From NCBI GenBank assembly GCA_022821495.1, contig JAJEDN010000056.1, positions 41,628-105,627 of the forward strand: 64,000 bases of DNA. Reading direction: 5' to 3'. The position numbers were made by a program, and so were the translations under genes. The notes under the pieces were generated by a model. That model did no database searches and was not told the origin of the DNA. It worked only from the letters and a program-made list of their open reading frames with translations. Shown one piece after another: positions 1-8,457 of this stretch (position 1 is its first letter; every line of letters starts with the position of its first letter). This stretch comes from Candidatus Poribacteria bacterium. Its GTDB lineage: Bacteria; Poribacteria; WGA-4E; WGA-3G.

Positions 1-1
1 T

Positions 2-1042
2 GTTATACGATCAATGACTTCACCGCTGGGTGAACACAGTCTCGGTACCCAGTACCTTATGACAGGCTACAAACCCACGCCTGCGTTAGCGTATCCGACT
101 TTTGGGGCAACGGTTGCCCACATCAGGTCTCAAAATAGTAAAAACGCTTCAGAAAATGCGCTAACCGCTTTACCGCCAAACATCGCAGTCCCGAACTTCA
201 CGGGTGAAGTATCAGGTAACGGATATCTACCGAGTGCGACCCGTCCATTTGCTGTTGGCGGTGATCCGAAAAGACCTGACTTTAAGGTGCGCGACCTTGA
301 TTTCTATGAGGGAATTGATTTACAACGCGTTTCTCGGCGGAGGCAGTTCGTCAATGCGCTCAACGCATTCAGCCGCGCCAAAGACGCTGACACAACGACG
401 GTATCGGATCCTGAGTTAGAACGGGCCTACAACCTGATTACATCCACCGAAGCCAAAGCGGCGTTCACGCTTTCCGAGGAGCCGCAAGAGGTGCGCCAGC
501 GATATGGTACAGATGGCGTAAACGGGATTGGACAGAGCTGTTTATTGGCACGACGGCTTGTTGAGAGAGGTGTGCCATTTGTGACGGTCAACCATACGGG
601 TTGGGATACGCATAACGATATATTCCAGTTGAAAGAGCGATACCCTACGGACCGAAACGCGCATTTGCCGTCCCTTGATCGGGCATTGCACGCGCTGATT
701 CAGGACCTTTCCGAACGGAATATCTTGGATGAAACACTCCTGGTGGTCATGGGTGAGTTTGGACGTACACCCAAAATTAACTCGCAAGGCGGACGTGATC
801 ACTGGCCCAACGTGTTCAGCGTGATGTTGGCGGGGGGTGGTGTCCAAGGCGGACAGATCGTCGGCAGCAGCGATGCGCTCGGCGAATTTCCAAAGGAACG
901 TCCTGTAACGCCATCGGATCTATCAGCCACAATCTATACGCTCCTCGGCATTGACCCCAGCTTGGAACTACACACCAGCGACGGCCGCCCAGTCCGCGTT
1001 GCACCTGACGGTGCTAATGTCGTTTCAGAGTTGATCGCCTAA
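2..1042 (+). CDS. DUF1501 domain-containing protein (5' truncated by window edge)
   Basis: This is the C-terminal part of a DUF1501 protein, an exported sulfatase-fold family typical of Planctomycetes and Poribacteria. Its substrate is unknown. The frame is open from base 2, upstream of the first ATG at 14, and that ATG falls inside a conserved family stretch (SLGTQYLMTGY), so the true start lies outside the window. The visible 340 or so residues include the conserved MGEFGRTPKIN and GGRDHWP motifs near the C-terminus and a metal-site-like GWDTH. The partner DUF1549/1553 gene usually found next to it would lie upstream; another one is at 4393. Family assignment is firm and function is not. 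Confidence 0.88.
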   Translation, partial: VIRSMTSPLGEHSLGTQYLMTGYKPTPALAYPTFGATVAHIRSQNSKNASENALTALPPNIAVPNFTGEVSGNGYLPSATRPFAVGGDPKRPDFKVRDLDFYEGIDLQRVSRRRQFVNALNAFSRAKDADTTTVSDPELERAYNLITSTEAKAAFTLSEEPQEVRQRYGTDGVNGIGQSCLLARRLVERGVPFVTVNHTGWDTHNDIFQLKERYPTDRNAHLPSLDRALHALIQDLSERNILDETLLVVMGEFGRTPKINSQGGRDHWPNVFSVMLAGGGVQGGQIVGSSDALGEFPKERPVTPSDLSATIYTLLGIDPSLELHTSDGRPVRVAPDGANVVSELIA

Positions 1043-1060
1043 TCCAATTGTCTTATAAGC

Positions 1061-1357
1061 AGGACTTACGCATTTTGACTTAAAGTCCCCGTGATAAGGG
1101 GCGGTGAATGCCCATACGGGGAATGCCATACGGAGAACCTTCATACCGTTGATTCTGATTCTTTAGGGGGTTTAAAGGGAGAAATTCCCACTTGACTTAA
1201 AGTCCCCCTGATAAGGGGGATTTAGGGGGTTTAAAGGGTAGAAATTCCCACTTGACTTAAAGTCCCCCTGATAAGGGGGATTTAGTGGGTTTAAAGGGTA
1301 TAAATTCCCACTTTTGGCATCGAAATATCCAATATTTCCTTAATTTGCGTAAGTCCT
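1061..1357. mobile_element. MITE-like element with 12-bp terminal inverted repeats
   Basis: AGGACTTACGCA at 1061-1072 is matched by its exact reverse complement at 1346-1357, bounding 297 bp without a gene. Inside are three copies of the GATA-loop hairpin repeat; the first carries the longer inserted hairpin. The same terminal repeat bounds elements at 15198-15294, 59091-59228 and 59525-59684. The ribosome binding site of the next gene (AAGGAAG, 1361-1367) starts just outside the right end. Confidence 0.65.
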
Positions 1358-1373
1358 AATAAGGAAGTTATCT

Positions 1374-2435
1374 GTGAAAAAATTAATCTGCGTCTTGTTA
1401 ATTGGGATTGTTTTGGTGGGTTGTGGTGAAGATGAGATGATTGAAGAACAACCTGAGATAACCCAAACCGAAGTCGTTGATGATACACCGCTTCGCGTCA
1501 TTACTTGGGAGAAAGATGGCGCATCGATGGTGTTGGTCGCTGCAGGTTCTTTTGAAATGGGTGACCCTTTCGATGAAGGAAAGCCGGATGAACTTCCTGT
1601 CCATCGAGTAGCGTTGGACGCTTTTTACATGGATCGGCACGAGGTGACAATCGGACAATATAAACAGTTTTTGAGAGAAACCGCCCACGGAACCTTACCC
1701 GACCAAACACCTAATTGGATAGCAGAAAAGGCGATTGTACTTGCACAAAAAGGTGTCCCGCAGGTGGTTGGTTTCACTACACCGACCGACAATCACCCAG
1801 TAGCAGGTGTCACTTTTAACGATGCCCAAGCCTATGCCGAGTGGGCAGGCAAACGGTTACCTACCGAAGCCGAATGGGAATACGCAGCACGAGGCGGGGT
1901 AATCGGGAAACGCTACGTCTGGGGAAACAAACCGCCCCAAAAAACAGACTGTAATTTTACCGGTTCCTTTGGCGGAGAACAGGCGGATGACGGTTATTTA
2001 TACACAGCACCTGTAGGAAGTTATGCCGCTAACGGCTATGGATTATATGATATGGCAGGGAACGTCTGGGAATGGTGTGCAGATTGGTATGGTGAAAACT
2101 ATTACGCAAGTTCTGCTCCGAAGAACCCAAAAGGATCAGAAACGGGAACGGAACGGGTGATAAGAGGCAGCGGGTGGTCGAGTTATCTTCAACACCTACG
2201 CCTGTCACGTCGTTTAAAACTTTCTCCGACAGCGACCGGATTTCCACAGGCGACTGAATATTCAGGTTTGAAGAAACCAGTCTTGGATAAGAACATCCCT
2301 ATAGACAAGCAAAAACCGAATCAGGAACAGAAACCACAAGCAGATCCAGCCGTGAAAAAACAGGTGCCCGACAATACCGTTTGGATCGGCTTTCGATGCG
2401 TGGCAGATCTGACAAGGGATAAAAAGTCCCCCTGA
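1374..2435 (+). CDS. SUMF1/formylglycine-generating-enzyme family lipoprotein
   Basis: A 353-aa protein with a lipobox signal peptide (LIGIVLVGCGED, Cys about residue 17) and one SUMF1/FGE-sulfatase domain: FYMDRHEVT, the RLPTEAEWEYAARGG motif, and GNVWEWCADWYG. FGE-type enzymes convert an active-site Cys of sulfatases to formylglycine. Many bacterial members lack that activity, and export as a lipoprotein argues for another surface role. A lysine/glutamine-rich insert near residue 300 separates the last core motif (WIGFRCV). The start is GTG with AAGGAAG upstream. The last residues (KKSP) and the TGA stop are encoded by a GATA-loop repeat, so the C-terminus has been altered by the repeat. 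Confidence 0.85.
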   Translation: MKKLICVLLIGIVLVGCGEDEMIEEQPEITQTEVVDDTPLRVITWEKDGASMVLVAAGSFEMGDPFDEGKPDELPVHRVALDAFYMDRHEVTIGQYKQFLRETAHGTLPDQTPNWIAEKAIVLAQKGVPQVVGFTTPTDNHPVAGVTFNDAQAYAEWAGKRLPTEAEWEYAARGGVIGKRYVWGNKPPQKTDCNFTGSFGGEQADDGYLYTAPVGSYAANGYGLYDMAGNVWEWCADWYGENYYASSAPKNPKGSETGTERVIRGSGWSSYLQHLRLSRRLKLSPTATGFPQATEYSGLKKPVLDKNIPIDKQKPNQEQKPQADPAVKKQVPDNTVWIGFRCVADLTRDKKSP

Positions 2436-2720
2436 TAAGGGGTGTTTCTTCTGGGGTTTAGAAATCGAAATAACGAATGTTATTCAAAGTTCCTGATAAG
2501 GGGATTTAGGGGGTTTAGAAATCGAAATAACGCGTGTGATTCAAAGTCCACCTGATAAGGGGGATTTAGGGGGTTAAATAACCGGCTCTTGAAGTCCCCT
2601 GATAAGGGGGATTTAGGGGGTTAAATAACCGGCTCTTGAAGTCCCCTGATAAGGGGGATTTAGGGGGTTAAATAACCGGCTCTTGAAGTCCCCCTGATAA
2701 GGGGGATTTAGGGGGTTTCT
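2426..2720 (+). repeat. Cluster of six GATA-loop hairpin repeats
   Basis: Six copies of a repeat with core CCCCCTGATAAGGGGG (6-bp stem, GATA loop) followed by ATTTAGGGGGTT. The last four are near-identical tandem units of about 47 bp with the constant linker AAATAACCGGCTCTTGA. The first copy overlaps the end of the SUMF1 gene. The cluster fills the gene-free stretch before the PQQ gene apart from about 70 bp next to that gene's start. Confidence 0.9.
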
Positions 2721-2798
2721 TCTAACATGAAAGTCCTCATTTGGGCAACACCCTCTACAAATGAAATATCAGTAAAAATATAAATTATGGAGAAATTA

Positions 2799-4139
2799 AT
2801 GAAACGCGTATCCATTGTAATTCTAACCTTCATTTTTCCATTTGTTTTCGTGTTGTCCTACGTGCATTCTGCACAAGATAAGATAGCCGAGCATTATTGG
2901 AATCAGTTCCGCGGTCCAAACGGAGACGGCAAAGCAACTGCGACTAACCTCCCAATCGAATTTAGCGAAACCGAAAACGTCCGTTGGAAAGTACCTATCC
3001 ACGATAAAGGCTATTCATCGCCAGTGGTTTGGGGCAATCAGATTTGGCTGACAACTGCCCGTGAAGATGGGAGAGAACTCTTCGCGATCTGTGTAGACTT
3101 AGAGAACGGCGACATTTTACAGGATATAAAAGTTTTCGATGTCGCTGAGCCACAACTCGAACACGGGGACCTCAACAGCCACGCTTCACCGACACCAATT
3201 GTAGAGGAAGGGCGCATCTATGTTCATTACGGCACTTACGGCACCGCCTGTCTGGACACGCAAACGGGTGATAAACTTTGGGAACGCCGAGACCTCAATT
3301 GTGATCATCGGGTGCGTCCCGCCTCTTCGCCGATTATTGATGAAGATACACTATTTCTCACCTTCGATGGCGTTGATGTGCAGTTTATCGCCGCGCTTGA
3401 TAAAAATACTGGCGATACCCTGTGGCTGCAGCACCGAAAAGTTGACTCCAATTTTGGAGATGTTCTCAAAGCCAAAGGCGTTACCGATATAGAAGGAACA
3501 AAAAAAGAAAAACCAAATGACAACAGGAAATCCTATGCGACGCCTACGATCATTACGTTCCAAGGAAAGAAACAGTTGGTGAGTCCGGCGGCGGAAGTCA
3601 CAATTTCCTACGACCCAAAAACAGGAGAGGAACTCTGGCGCGTCCGGCACGAGGGTTGGGGATGGAATGTTGCATGCCGTCCGATTTTCGCGCACAATCT
3701 CGTCTATTTTACAACGGGTGTGGAAAAATTGTTGTTGGCAGTTGATCCCTCTGGCACAGGTGATGTTACCAATTCGCACGTTGTTTGGCGCAATCGCAAG
3801 GGGGCCCCCGAAATACCGTCACCTCTGATTGTAGACGATCTGATGTTCATGGTAAACGAAGGCGGTGTCGTCGCTTGTTTAGAGGCGAAAAGCGGGAATC
3901 AGGTATGGAGAGGTCGGGTCGGCGGAAATCACTGGGCATCACCGCTATACGCAGGTGGGAACATCTATTTTTTCAGTATGGACGGGCGAGTGTCGGTTAT
4001 CTCTGCCGGACGAGAGTTCAAATTGCTCGCACGCAACGAGTTCGACACGGAATTCATTGCATCTGGCGCAGCTGCCGGAAATACCCTAATCCTCCGTTCA
4101 CGCACGCATCTCTACTGTATTGAGGATACTTCCTCTTGA
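2799..4139 (+). CDS. Exported PQQ-like beta-propeller (BamB-like) protein
   Basis: A 446-aa protein with a signal peptide (hydrophobic residues about 5-24, cleavage near YVHSA) and a propeller of PQQ-type blades, each with an Asp/Gly-rich turn and a closing Trp, for example GDKLWERRDL, GDTLWLQHR, GEELWRVR and GNQVWRGR. The opening motif NQFRGPNGDG is typical of the pyrrolo-quinoline-quinone repeat proteins of Planctomycetes and Poribacteria. No catalytic PQQ-dehydrogenase features were seen, so it is probably a scaffold or binding protein in the periplasm. ATG 2799 is preferred over 2787 because GGAG at 2789-2792 is ideally placed for it. The TGA stop lies in the first bases of the following repeat cluster. 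Confidence 0.85.
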   Translation: MKRVSIVILTFIFPFVFVLSYVHSAQDKIAEHYWNQFRGPNGDGKATATNLPIEFSETENVRWKVPIHDKGYSSPVVWGNQIWLTTAREDGRELFAICVDLENGDILQDIKVFDVAEPQLEHGDLNSHASPTPIVEEGRIYVHYGTYGTACLDTQTGDKLWERRDLNCDHRVRPASSPIIDEDTLFLTFDGVDVQFIAALDKNTGDTLWLQHRKVDSNFGDVLKAKGVTDIEGTKKEKPNDNRKSYATPTIITFQGKKQLVSPAAEVTISYDPKTGEELWRVRHEGWGWNVACRPIFAHNLVYFTTGVEKLLLAVDPSGTGDVTNSHVVWRNRKGAPEIPSPLIVDDLMFMVNEGGVVACLEAKSGNQVWRGRVGGNHWASPLYAGGNIYFFSMDGRVSVISAGREFKLLARNEFDTEFIASGAAAGNTLILRSRTHLYCIEDTSS

Positions 4140-4365
4140 AGTCCCCTGATAAGGGGATTTAGGGGGTTAAATAACTTTCTCTTGAAGTCCCCCTGATAAG
4201 GGGGATTTAGGGGGTTAAATAACTTTCTCTTGAAGTCCCCCTGATAAGGGGGATTTAGGGGGTTAAATAACTTCCTCTTGAAGTCCCCTGATAAGGGGGG
4301 TTTAGGGGGTTAAATAACTTTCTCTTGAAGTCCCCCTGATAAGGGGGATTTAGGGGGTTAAATAA
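4133..4365 (+). repeat. Cluster of five GATA-loop hairpin repeats
   Basis: Five tandem units of about 47 bp with the core CCCCTGATAAGGGG, ATTTAGGGGGTT and the constant linker AAATAACTTTCTCTTGA (one copy reads CTTCC). Because the linker is also identical, this is tandem amplification of one unit rather than a spacer array. It begins inside the stop region of the PQQ gene and ends about 30 bp before the next start. Confidence 0.9.
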
Positions 4366-4392
4366 AAAAATAAGTTAGACAAGGACGAAAAA

Positions 4393-6600
4393 ATGAAAGC
4401 GATCCAGTTAACGCTCATAATATCAACAATATTAGCCGTGTCAATTTTGTGTGGTCCGATCCATCAAAACACTTCCGTAGCAAATGACGAGCCATCTGGT
4501 TTAGCAACATCCGATCCCATTGATTTTGAGAATGATTTGATACCGATATTCACAAAGTTTGGATGTAATGCCGGAGCATGTCATGGCGCAGCCGCTGGTA
4601 GAGGTGAGTTTAATCTGTCGCTCTTCGGTGGGAATCCACAAGCGGACTATAAAGCGATTGTCCGGCAGTTCGCAGGTCGGCGCGTCAACTTGATACGTCC
4701 CGAAGAAAGCCTAATTATTCTAAAACCGACAGCACAAACCAAACATGGTGGCGGACAAGTCTTGGACGAAGATGGAGAAGGCGCGAAATTACTCCACAAC
4801 TGGATCCGGCAAGGGGCAACTTACGAAACGCTACGCCACTTGGCGCGTGTTGAAATATCCCCGCAAAAACATGTGATCTCGAACCTTGAGAACCTCATTC
4901 AGCTGCACGCAACTGCCCACTTTTCGGACGGAACCACAGAAGATGTAACGCGATGGACTGTCTTTACACCGGAGGACGTTTCAGCGATTGAAATCGACGC
5001 AGCCACTGCCATCGCCAACGTACGTCGCCGCGGTCGGCATATTATCCTTGCCCGTTATCTCACAGAGGTTGTCCCGATTGAGTTTATTACGCCTTTGAAC
5101 GAGGTTCCAATAAGTGATCAAACACATACATCTTTAGAATCGGCGGGGACAAGCATTGACGGCGAAATTCTCAAATTGCTCTCAACGCTGCGGTTACCTG
5201 TATCCCCAGCTGCCAATGATGCCCCCTTCTTGCGTAGGGTGACGCTTGATCTCACTGGACGGCTTCCTGCGCCAGATGCAGTAACCGCATTTCTCACAGA
5301 TTCGGATGCCCATAAACGGGAAACATTGGTAGACGCACTGCTTGACTCCGATGAATTTAACGAATACTGGACACTCCAGCTGGCGAAGCTGCTCCGAATT
5401 CATCCAAAAGGCGGGAACATGCAAGGCGCGTTCGCCTATCACCAGTGGCTCGCACAGCAGATTCGAGAGGGGGTCGGATATGATCAGATTGCACGCTCGG
5501 TTATCCTTGCAATAGGTGACTCCCATGAAGTGGGTCCGGCAAATTTTTACCGCACTGTTAATAGCACGGGTGAACAAGCCGAATTCATGAGTGAACTCTT
5601 TATGGGGACTCGGCTCCGATGCGCGAATTGCCATAACCATCCGCTTGACAAATGGACGCAAGACGACTACCACGGATTGGCGGCGATCTTCGCCAAAATA
5701 GAAGCAAATGGGCAAGTTATCAAGGTAAAACCATCTGGTGAGGTTATCCATCCTGTAACCCGAGAAAAAGCAGTCCCACGAATTCCCGGCGATCGGTTTC
5801 TGCCTACCGATGTTACGGATGGTCGTCTCGAATTAGTGGATTGGCTAACAGGAATGGACAACCCGTATTTCGCTAAGGCTATCGTCAATCGGTTGTGGAA
5901 GGCGATGATGGGACGCGGCTTAGTCGAACCTGTTGACGATTTCCGATCTACAAATCCAGCCACGCATCCTGAATTGCTAACAGCATTGGCTGACGATTTT
6001 GTGGCACACGACTACGACCTACGACGAACGCTCAAGCGTATCGCGCTGAGTGAGGCTTACGCGCGCAGTACAAATACGCTTCCGCAAAACGCGACGGATG
6101 ATCGTTTCTATTCGCATGCGCTACAAAAGCCGCTTGAACCAGAGGTATTGGCGGATGCAATCTCAGATGTCCTCGATGTGCCTGACACCTACGGTAGTGA
6201 ACCCGAAGGCACCCGTGCTGTCTCTCTGTTTGATCCCAACACCGAATCCGACACACTTGATGTTTTAGGACGGTGTGGACGCGAGTCGTCATGCGAGACC
6301 CCTGCCGGAGCGACAGATGGGCTTCAGCGTAAACTCCACCTCTTCAACGGTGATCTTCTCAATGCCCGCATCGGTGTTCCTGGTAGTCGGCTTGATAGGT
6401 TAGTCTCCATGGGAAAATCACCCATGGAGATTGTTAAGGAATTCTACCTTGCAGCCCTAAGCCGACATCCAACGGATACGGAGCAACAGTTTTGGGCACA
6501 ACACATTGACGTTAATGCCCCTGCTAACTCCCAACGCGCGATCCTTGAGGACATAGTGTGGAGTCTGCTAACTTGCAATGAATTTGTAACGAACCATTAG
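4393..6600 (+). CDS. DUF1549/DUF1553 protein with cytochrome-like N-terminus
   Basis: A 735-aa exported protein with a signal peptide (residues 1 to about 21). A PSCyt1-like heme segment shows C58 and C63-H64 in a CNAGACHG motif, followed by a beta-rich middle domain (about 160-240), DUF1549 from about 250 with FLRRVTLDLTGRLP, and the C410-xx-C413-H414 motif (CANCHNHPLDKW). DUF1553 comes last, ending in the FYLAALSRHPT signature. Such proteins are encoded beside DUF1501 genes; their biochemical role is unknown, though the heme motifs suggest electron transfer. The start has AAGGA upstream. A 10-bp perfect inverted repeat lies at 6404-6430, but that peptide stretch has normal family length. 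Confidence 0.9.
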   Translation: MKAIQLTLIISTILAVSILCGPIHQNTSVANDEPSGLATSDPIDFENDLIPIFTKFGCNAGACHGAAAGRGEFNLSLFGGNPQADYKAIVRQFAGRRVNLIRPEESLIILKPTAQTKHGGGQVLDEDGEGAKLLHNWIRQGATYETLRHLARVEISPQKHVISNLENLIQLHATAHFSDGTTEDVTRWTVFTPEDVSAIEIDAATAIANVRRRGRHIILARYLTEVVPIEFITPLNEVPISDQTHTSLESAGTSIDGEILKLLSTLRLPVSPAANDAPFLRRVTLDLTGRLPAPDAVTAFLTDSDAHKRETLVDALLDSDEFNEYWTLQLAKLLRIHPKGGNMQGAFAYHQWLAQQIREGVGYDQIARSVILAIGDSHEVGPANFYRTVNSTGEQAEFMSELFMGTRLRCANCHNHPLDKWTQDDYHGLAAIFAKIEANGQVIKVKPSGEVIHPVTREKAVPRIPGDRFLPTDVTDGRLELVDWLTGMDNPYFAKAIVNRLWKAMMGRGLVEPVDDFRSTNPATHPELLTALADDFVAHDYDLRRTLKRIALSEAYARSTNTLPQNATDDRFYSHALQKPLEPEVLADAISDVLDVPDTYGSEPEGTRAVSLFDPNTESDTLDVLGRCGRESSCETPAGATDGLQRKLHLFNGDLLNARIGVPGSRLDRLVSMGKSPMEIVKEFYLAALSRHPTDTEQQFWAQHIDVNAPANSQRAILEDIVWSLLTCNEFVTNH

Positions 6601-6614
6601 CTCATAATATTATT

Positions 6615-6833
6615 CAAAGTCCCCCTGATAAGCGGGATTTAGGGGGTTCCTCAAAATAAAGTCCGCTGATAAAGAGGATTCAGGCAGTTTCTTCCAAGTA
6701 AAGCCCCCCTGATAAGGGGCGGTGAATGCCCATACGGGGAATGCCATACGGAAACCTTCATACCCGGTGAATGCCCATAAGGCATTCATACCGTTGATTC
6801 TGATTCTGATTCTTTAGGGGCTTTCTTCCGAGA
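6615..6833 (+). repeat. Degenerate and compound GATA-loop repeats
   Basis: Three repeat copies in the gap between the DUF1549 and WD40 genes. The third is the compound form, in which a hairpin (GGTGAATGCC / GGCATTCAtACC) is inserted after AAGGGG and before TTTAGGGG. Here that inner hairpin is partly duplicated. Confidence 0.8.
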
Positions 6834-6868
6834 TAGAAATCCTTTCGGAACGCACACGGAGTTAATCG

Positions 6869-8221
6869 ATGCGACATGAACGGCACCGAAATGTAACATC
6901 ATTTACCTTTACTTTCATATTTATCCTGATGTTTGCCGCGTCTGCTATCTCGGCAGATACCCAAACTGAAATCAATTTCGAGACACAGGTTTTACCAATC
7001 CTCCAAAATCGTTGTTTCAGTTGTCATAGCACACCAAAGGCAGACCCCAGCGGTGCCATCGCGAAACCGAAGGGCGGTGTCCAACTCGACAGCGTGAAAA
7101 GCATTGCGGAAAGCCTGTACGGCGAAGTTATTATCGCTGGCGAACCCGAAGATTCGCTGCTCTATCAGCGTATCACCTTACCCGAAGGCGAAACCGGCAT
7201 CATGCCACCGCCGGAAGCTGGGGATCCATTGACAAAACAGGAAACCGATCTTATCCGAAAGTGGATTGAGCAGGGGACAGACTATGGAGAATGGGCAGGA
7301 AATCAATCGAGATCCAAGCCATTGATGACCGACACGCATCCGCACCAACCTACCGTGATGCCACCAATTACCGCGCTCGCGTTTTCTCACGATGGAAAAT
7401 CAGTTGTAGCGTGTTCGCAAGCGGGCTTGCACATTTACGACTGGCCAACGCTCAATTTACAAAGGACTATTGCCGTCCAAGCCCGAAACATTCATGATCT
7501 TGCGTTTTCACCTGATGGGGATCGGTTGGCTGTTGGGGGCGGGAATCCTGCAACCACAGGCATTATAGAGATTTTTTCGTGGCCCGAGGGAAAATCACTC
7601 CGCGTTCTTAGCGAGCATCGCGATTCAGTCATGGCTGTCGCGTGGCGGGATGCATCTTCGCTCGCATCGGCAAGTTTAGACCGGGACGTTATTCTTTGGG
7701 ACCTACGCACTGGAACGCCAACGCAACGTTTTAAAGGTCATTCACGCGGGGTGTCATCGCTCTGTTTTCTGAATGATAAAGAGACACTCGTCAGTACAGG
7801 GGTAGATCAGAGTGTCCGCGTCTGGAACTTGGTAACGGGTGAACTCATCCGAAGTTTGAACAACCACACGCTGCCCGCACACGACCTCGCACTGCGTCCT
7901 AATGAGACGGGGCTTCCCATGGTTGCTTCTGTGAGCGATGACCGTACCGTTCGACTCTGGCAGCCAACTATTGGACGAATGGTTAAGTTCGCACGACTCA
8001 AGGAAGCACCGCTAAATGTGGCATGGCTAAACGGCGGCTCAAGAATTGTCACCGCGTGTACCGATGGTGCTGTCCGTTTGGTGGATCCAGATTCAGTGGA
8101 AGTTACGGGTGAGATTCAAGTGCTAAACGGTTGGGCTTATTCGCTGGCTGTGCATCCAACGGATGGAAGTGTTGTTGTTGGCGGACCAAATGCACAAGTC
8201 CGAAGGATTGTACCCGAGTAA
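6869..8221 (+). CDS. PSCyt1 cytochrome c-type domain fused to WD40 propeller
   Basis: A 450-aa exported protein. The signal segment spans about residues 10-29. A planctomycete-type cytochrome c domain (PSCyt1) follows, with the heme motif C49-F-S-C52-H53 and the closing PPPEAGDPLTKQETDLIRKWIEQG. From about residue 165 there are six or seven WD40 repeats, several ending in the usual Trp-Asp-type turn (VILWDLRTG, VRVWNLVTG, VRLWQP). It probably tethers a heme near a protein-interaction propeller in the periplasm. It starts with a good GGAG site and closes the exported-protein run that begins at the window edge. Confidence 0.9.
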   Translation: MRHERHRNVTSFTFTFIFILMFAASAISADTQTEINFETQVLPILQNRCFSCHSTPKADPSGAIAKPKGGVQLDSVKSIAESLYGEVIIAGEPEDSLLYQRITLPEGETGIMPPPEAGDPLTKQETDLIRKWIEQGTDYGEWAGNQSRSKPLMTDTHPHQPTVMPPITALAFSHDGKSVVACSQAGLHIYDWPTLNLQRTIAVQARNIHDLAFSPDGDRLAVGGGNPATTGIIEIFSWPEGKSLRVLSEHRDSVMAVAWRDASSLASASLDRDVILWDLRTGTPTQRFKGHSRGVSSLCFLNDKETLVSTGVDQSVRVWNLVTGELIRSLNNHTLPAHDLALRPNETGLPMVASVSDDRTVRLWQPTIGRMVKFARLKEAPLNVAWLNGGSRIVTACTDGAVRLVDPDSVEVTGEIQVLNGWAYSLAVHPTDGSVVVGGPNAQVRRIVPE

Positions 8222-8231
8222 CCGAAACCTC

Positions 8232-8446
8232 TTAAAGTCCCCCTGATAAGGGGGATTTAGGGGGTTTATAGTAGATTTTAGGATTACTTATACACGTGTT
8301 CCTGACCAGAGACCCGTTCGTAGTAGGGCAATTCATTGCCCGTCTCTTCAAAATATGTGCAAATAATTACCGGAATTACTATAAAATACAGGAATCACCG
8401 CTTTTGAGACTGATTCATCAATGTTTGCTCAATTTGCGTAAGTCCT
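8232..8446 (+). repeat. GATA-loop repeat plus GTAGTAGGGCAAT hairpin and a MITE end
   Basis: A standard GATA-loop copy lies at 8234-8266. At 8310-8341 is a hairpin element, CGTTCGTAGTAGGGCAATTC then ATTGCCCGTC, which recurs near 61735. TGCGTAAGTCCT at 8435-8446 is the right end of the MITE-like family; only a degenerate left end (TTAGGATTAC, near 8280) could be found. No gene is seen here. From this point to about 46.2 kb the GATA-loop repeat is absent. Confidence 0.65.
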
Positions 8447-8457
8447 AACCAACCTGT

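Noticed and set aside
2426-4365. Regularly spaced repeats that might be CRISPR arrays
   Set aside because: The spacers between repeats are identical to each other within a cluster and there are no cas genes, so this is tandem duplication of one unit.
5194-5751. Minus-strand ORF of 185 codons inside the DUF1549 gene
   Set aside because: It is antisense to conserved coding sequence, with low-complexity composition and no recognisable motif.
6404-6430. 10-bp palindrome in the DUF1549/1553 gene as another in-frame insertion
   Set aside because: The encoded stretch (LVSMGKSPMEIVKEFYLAAL) has the normal length and motif of the family, so nothing was inserted.
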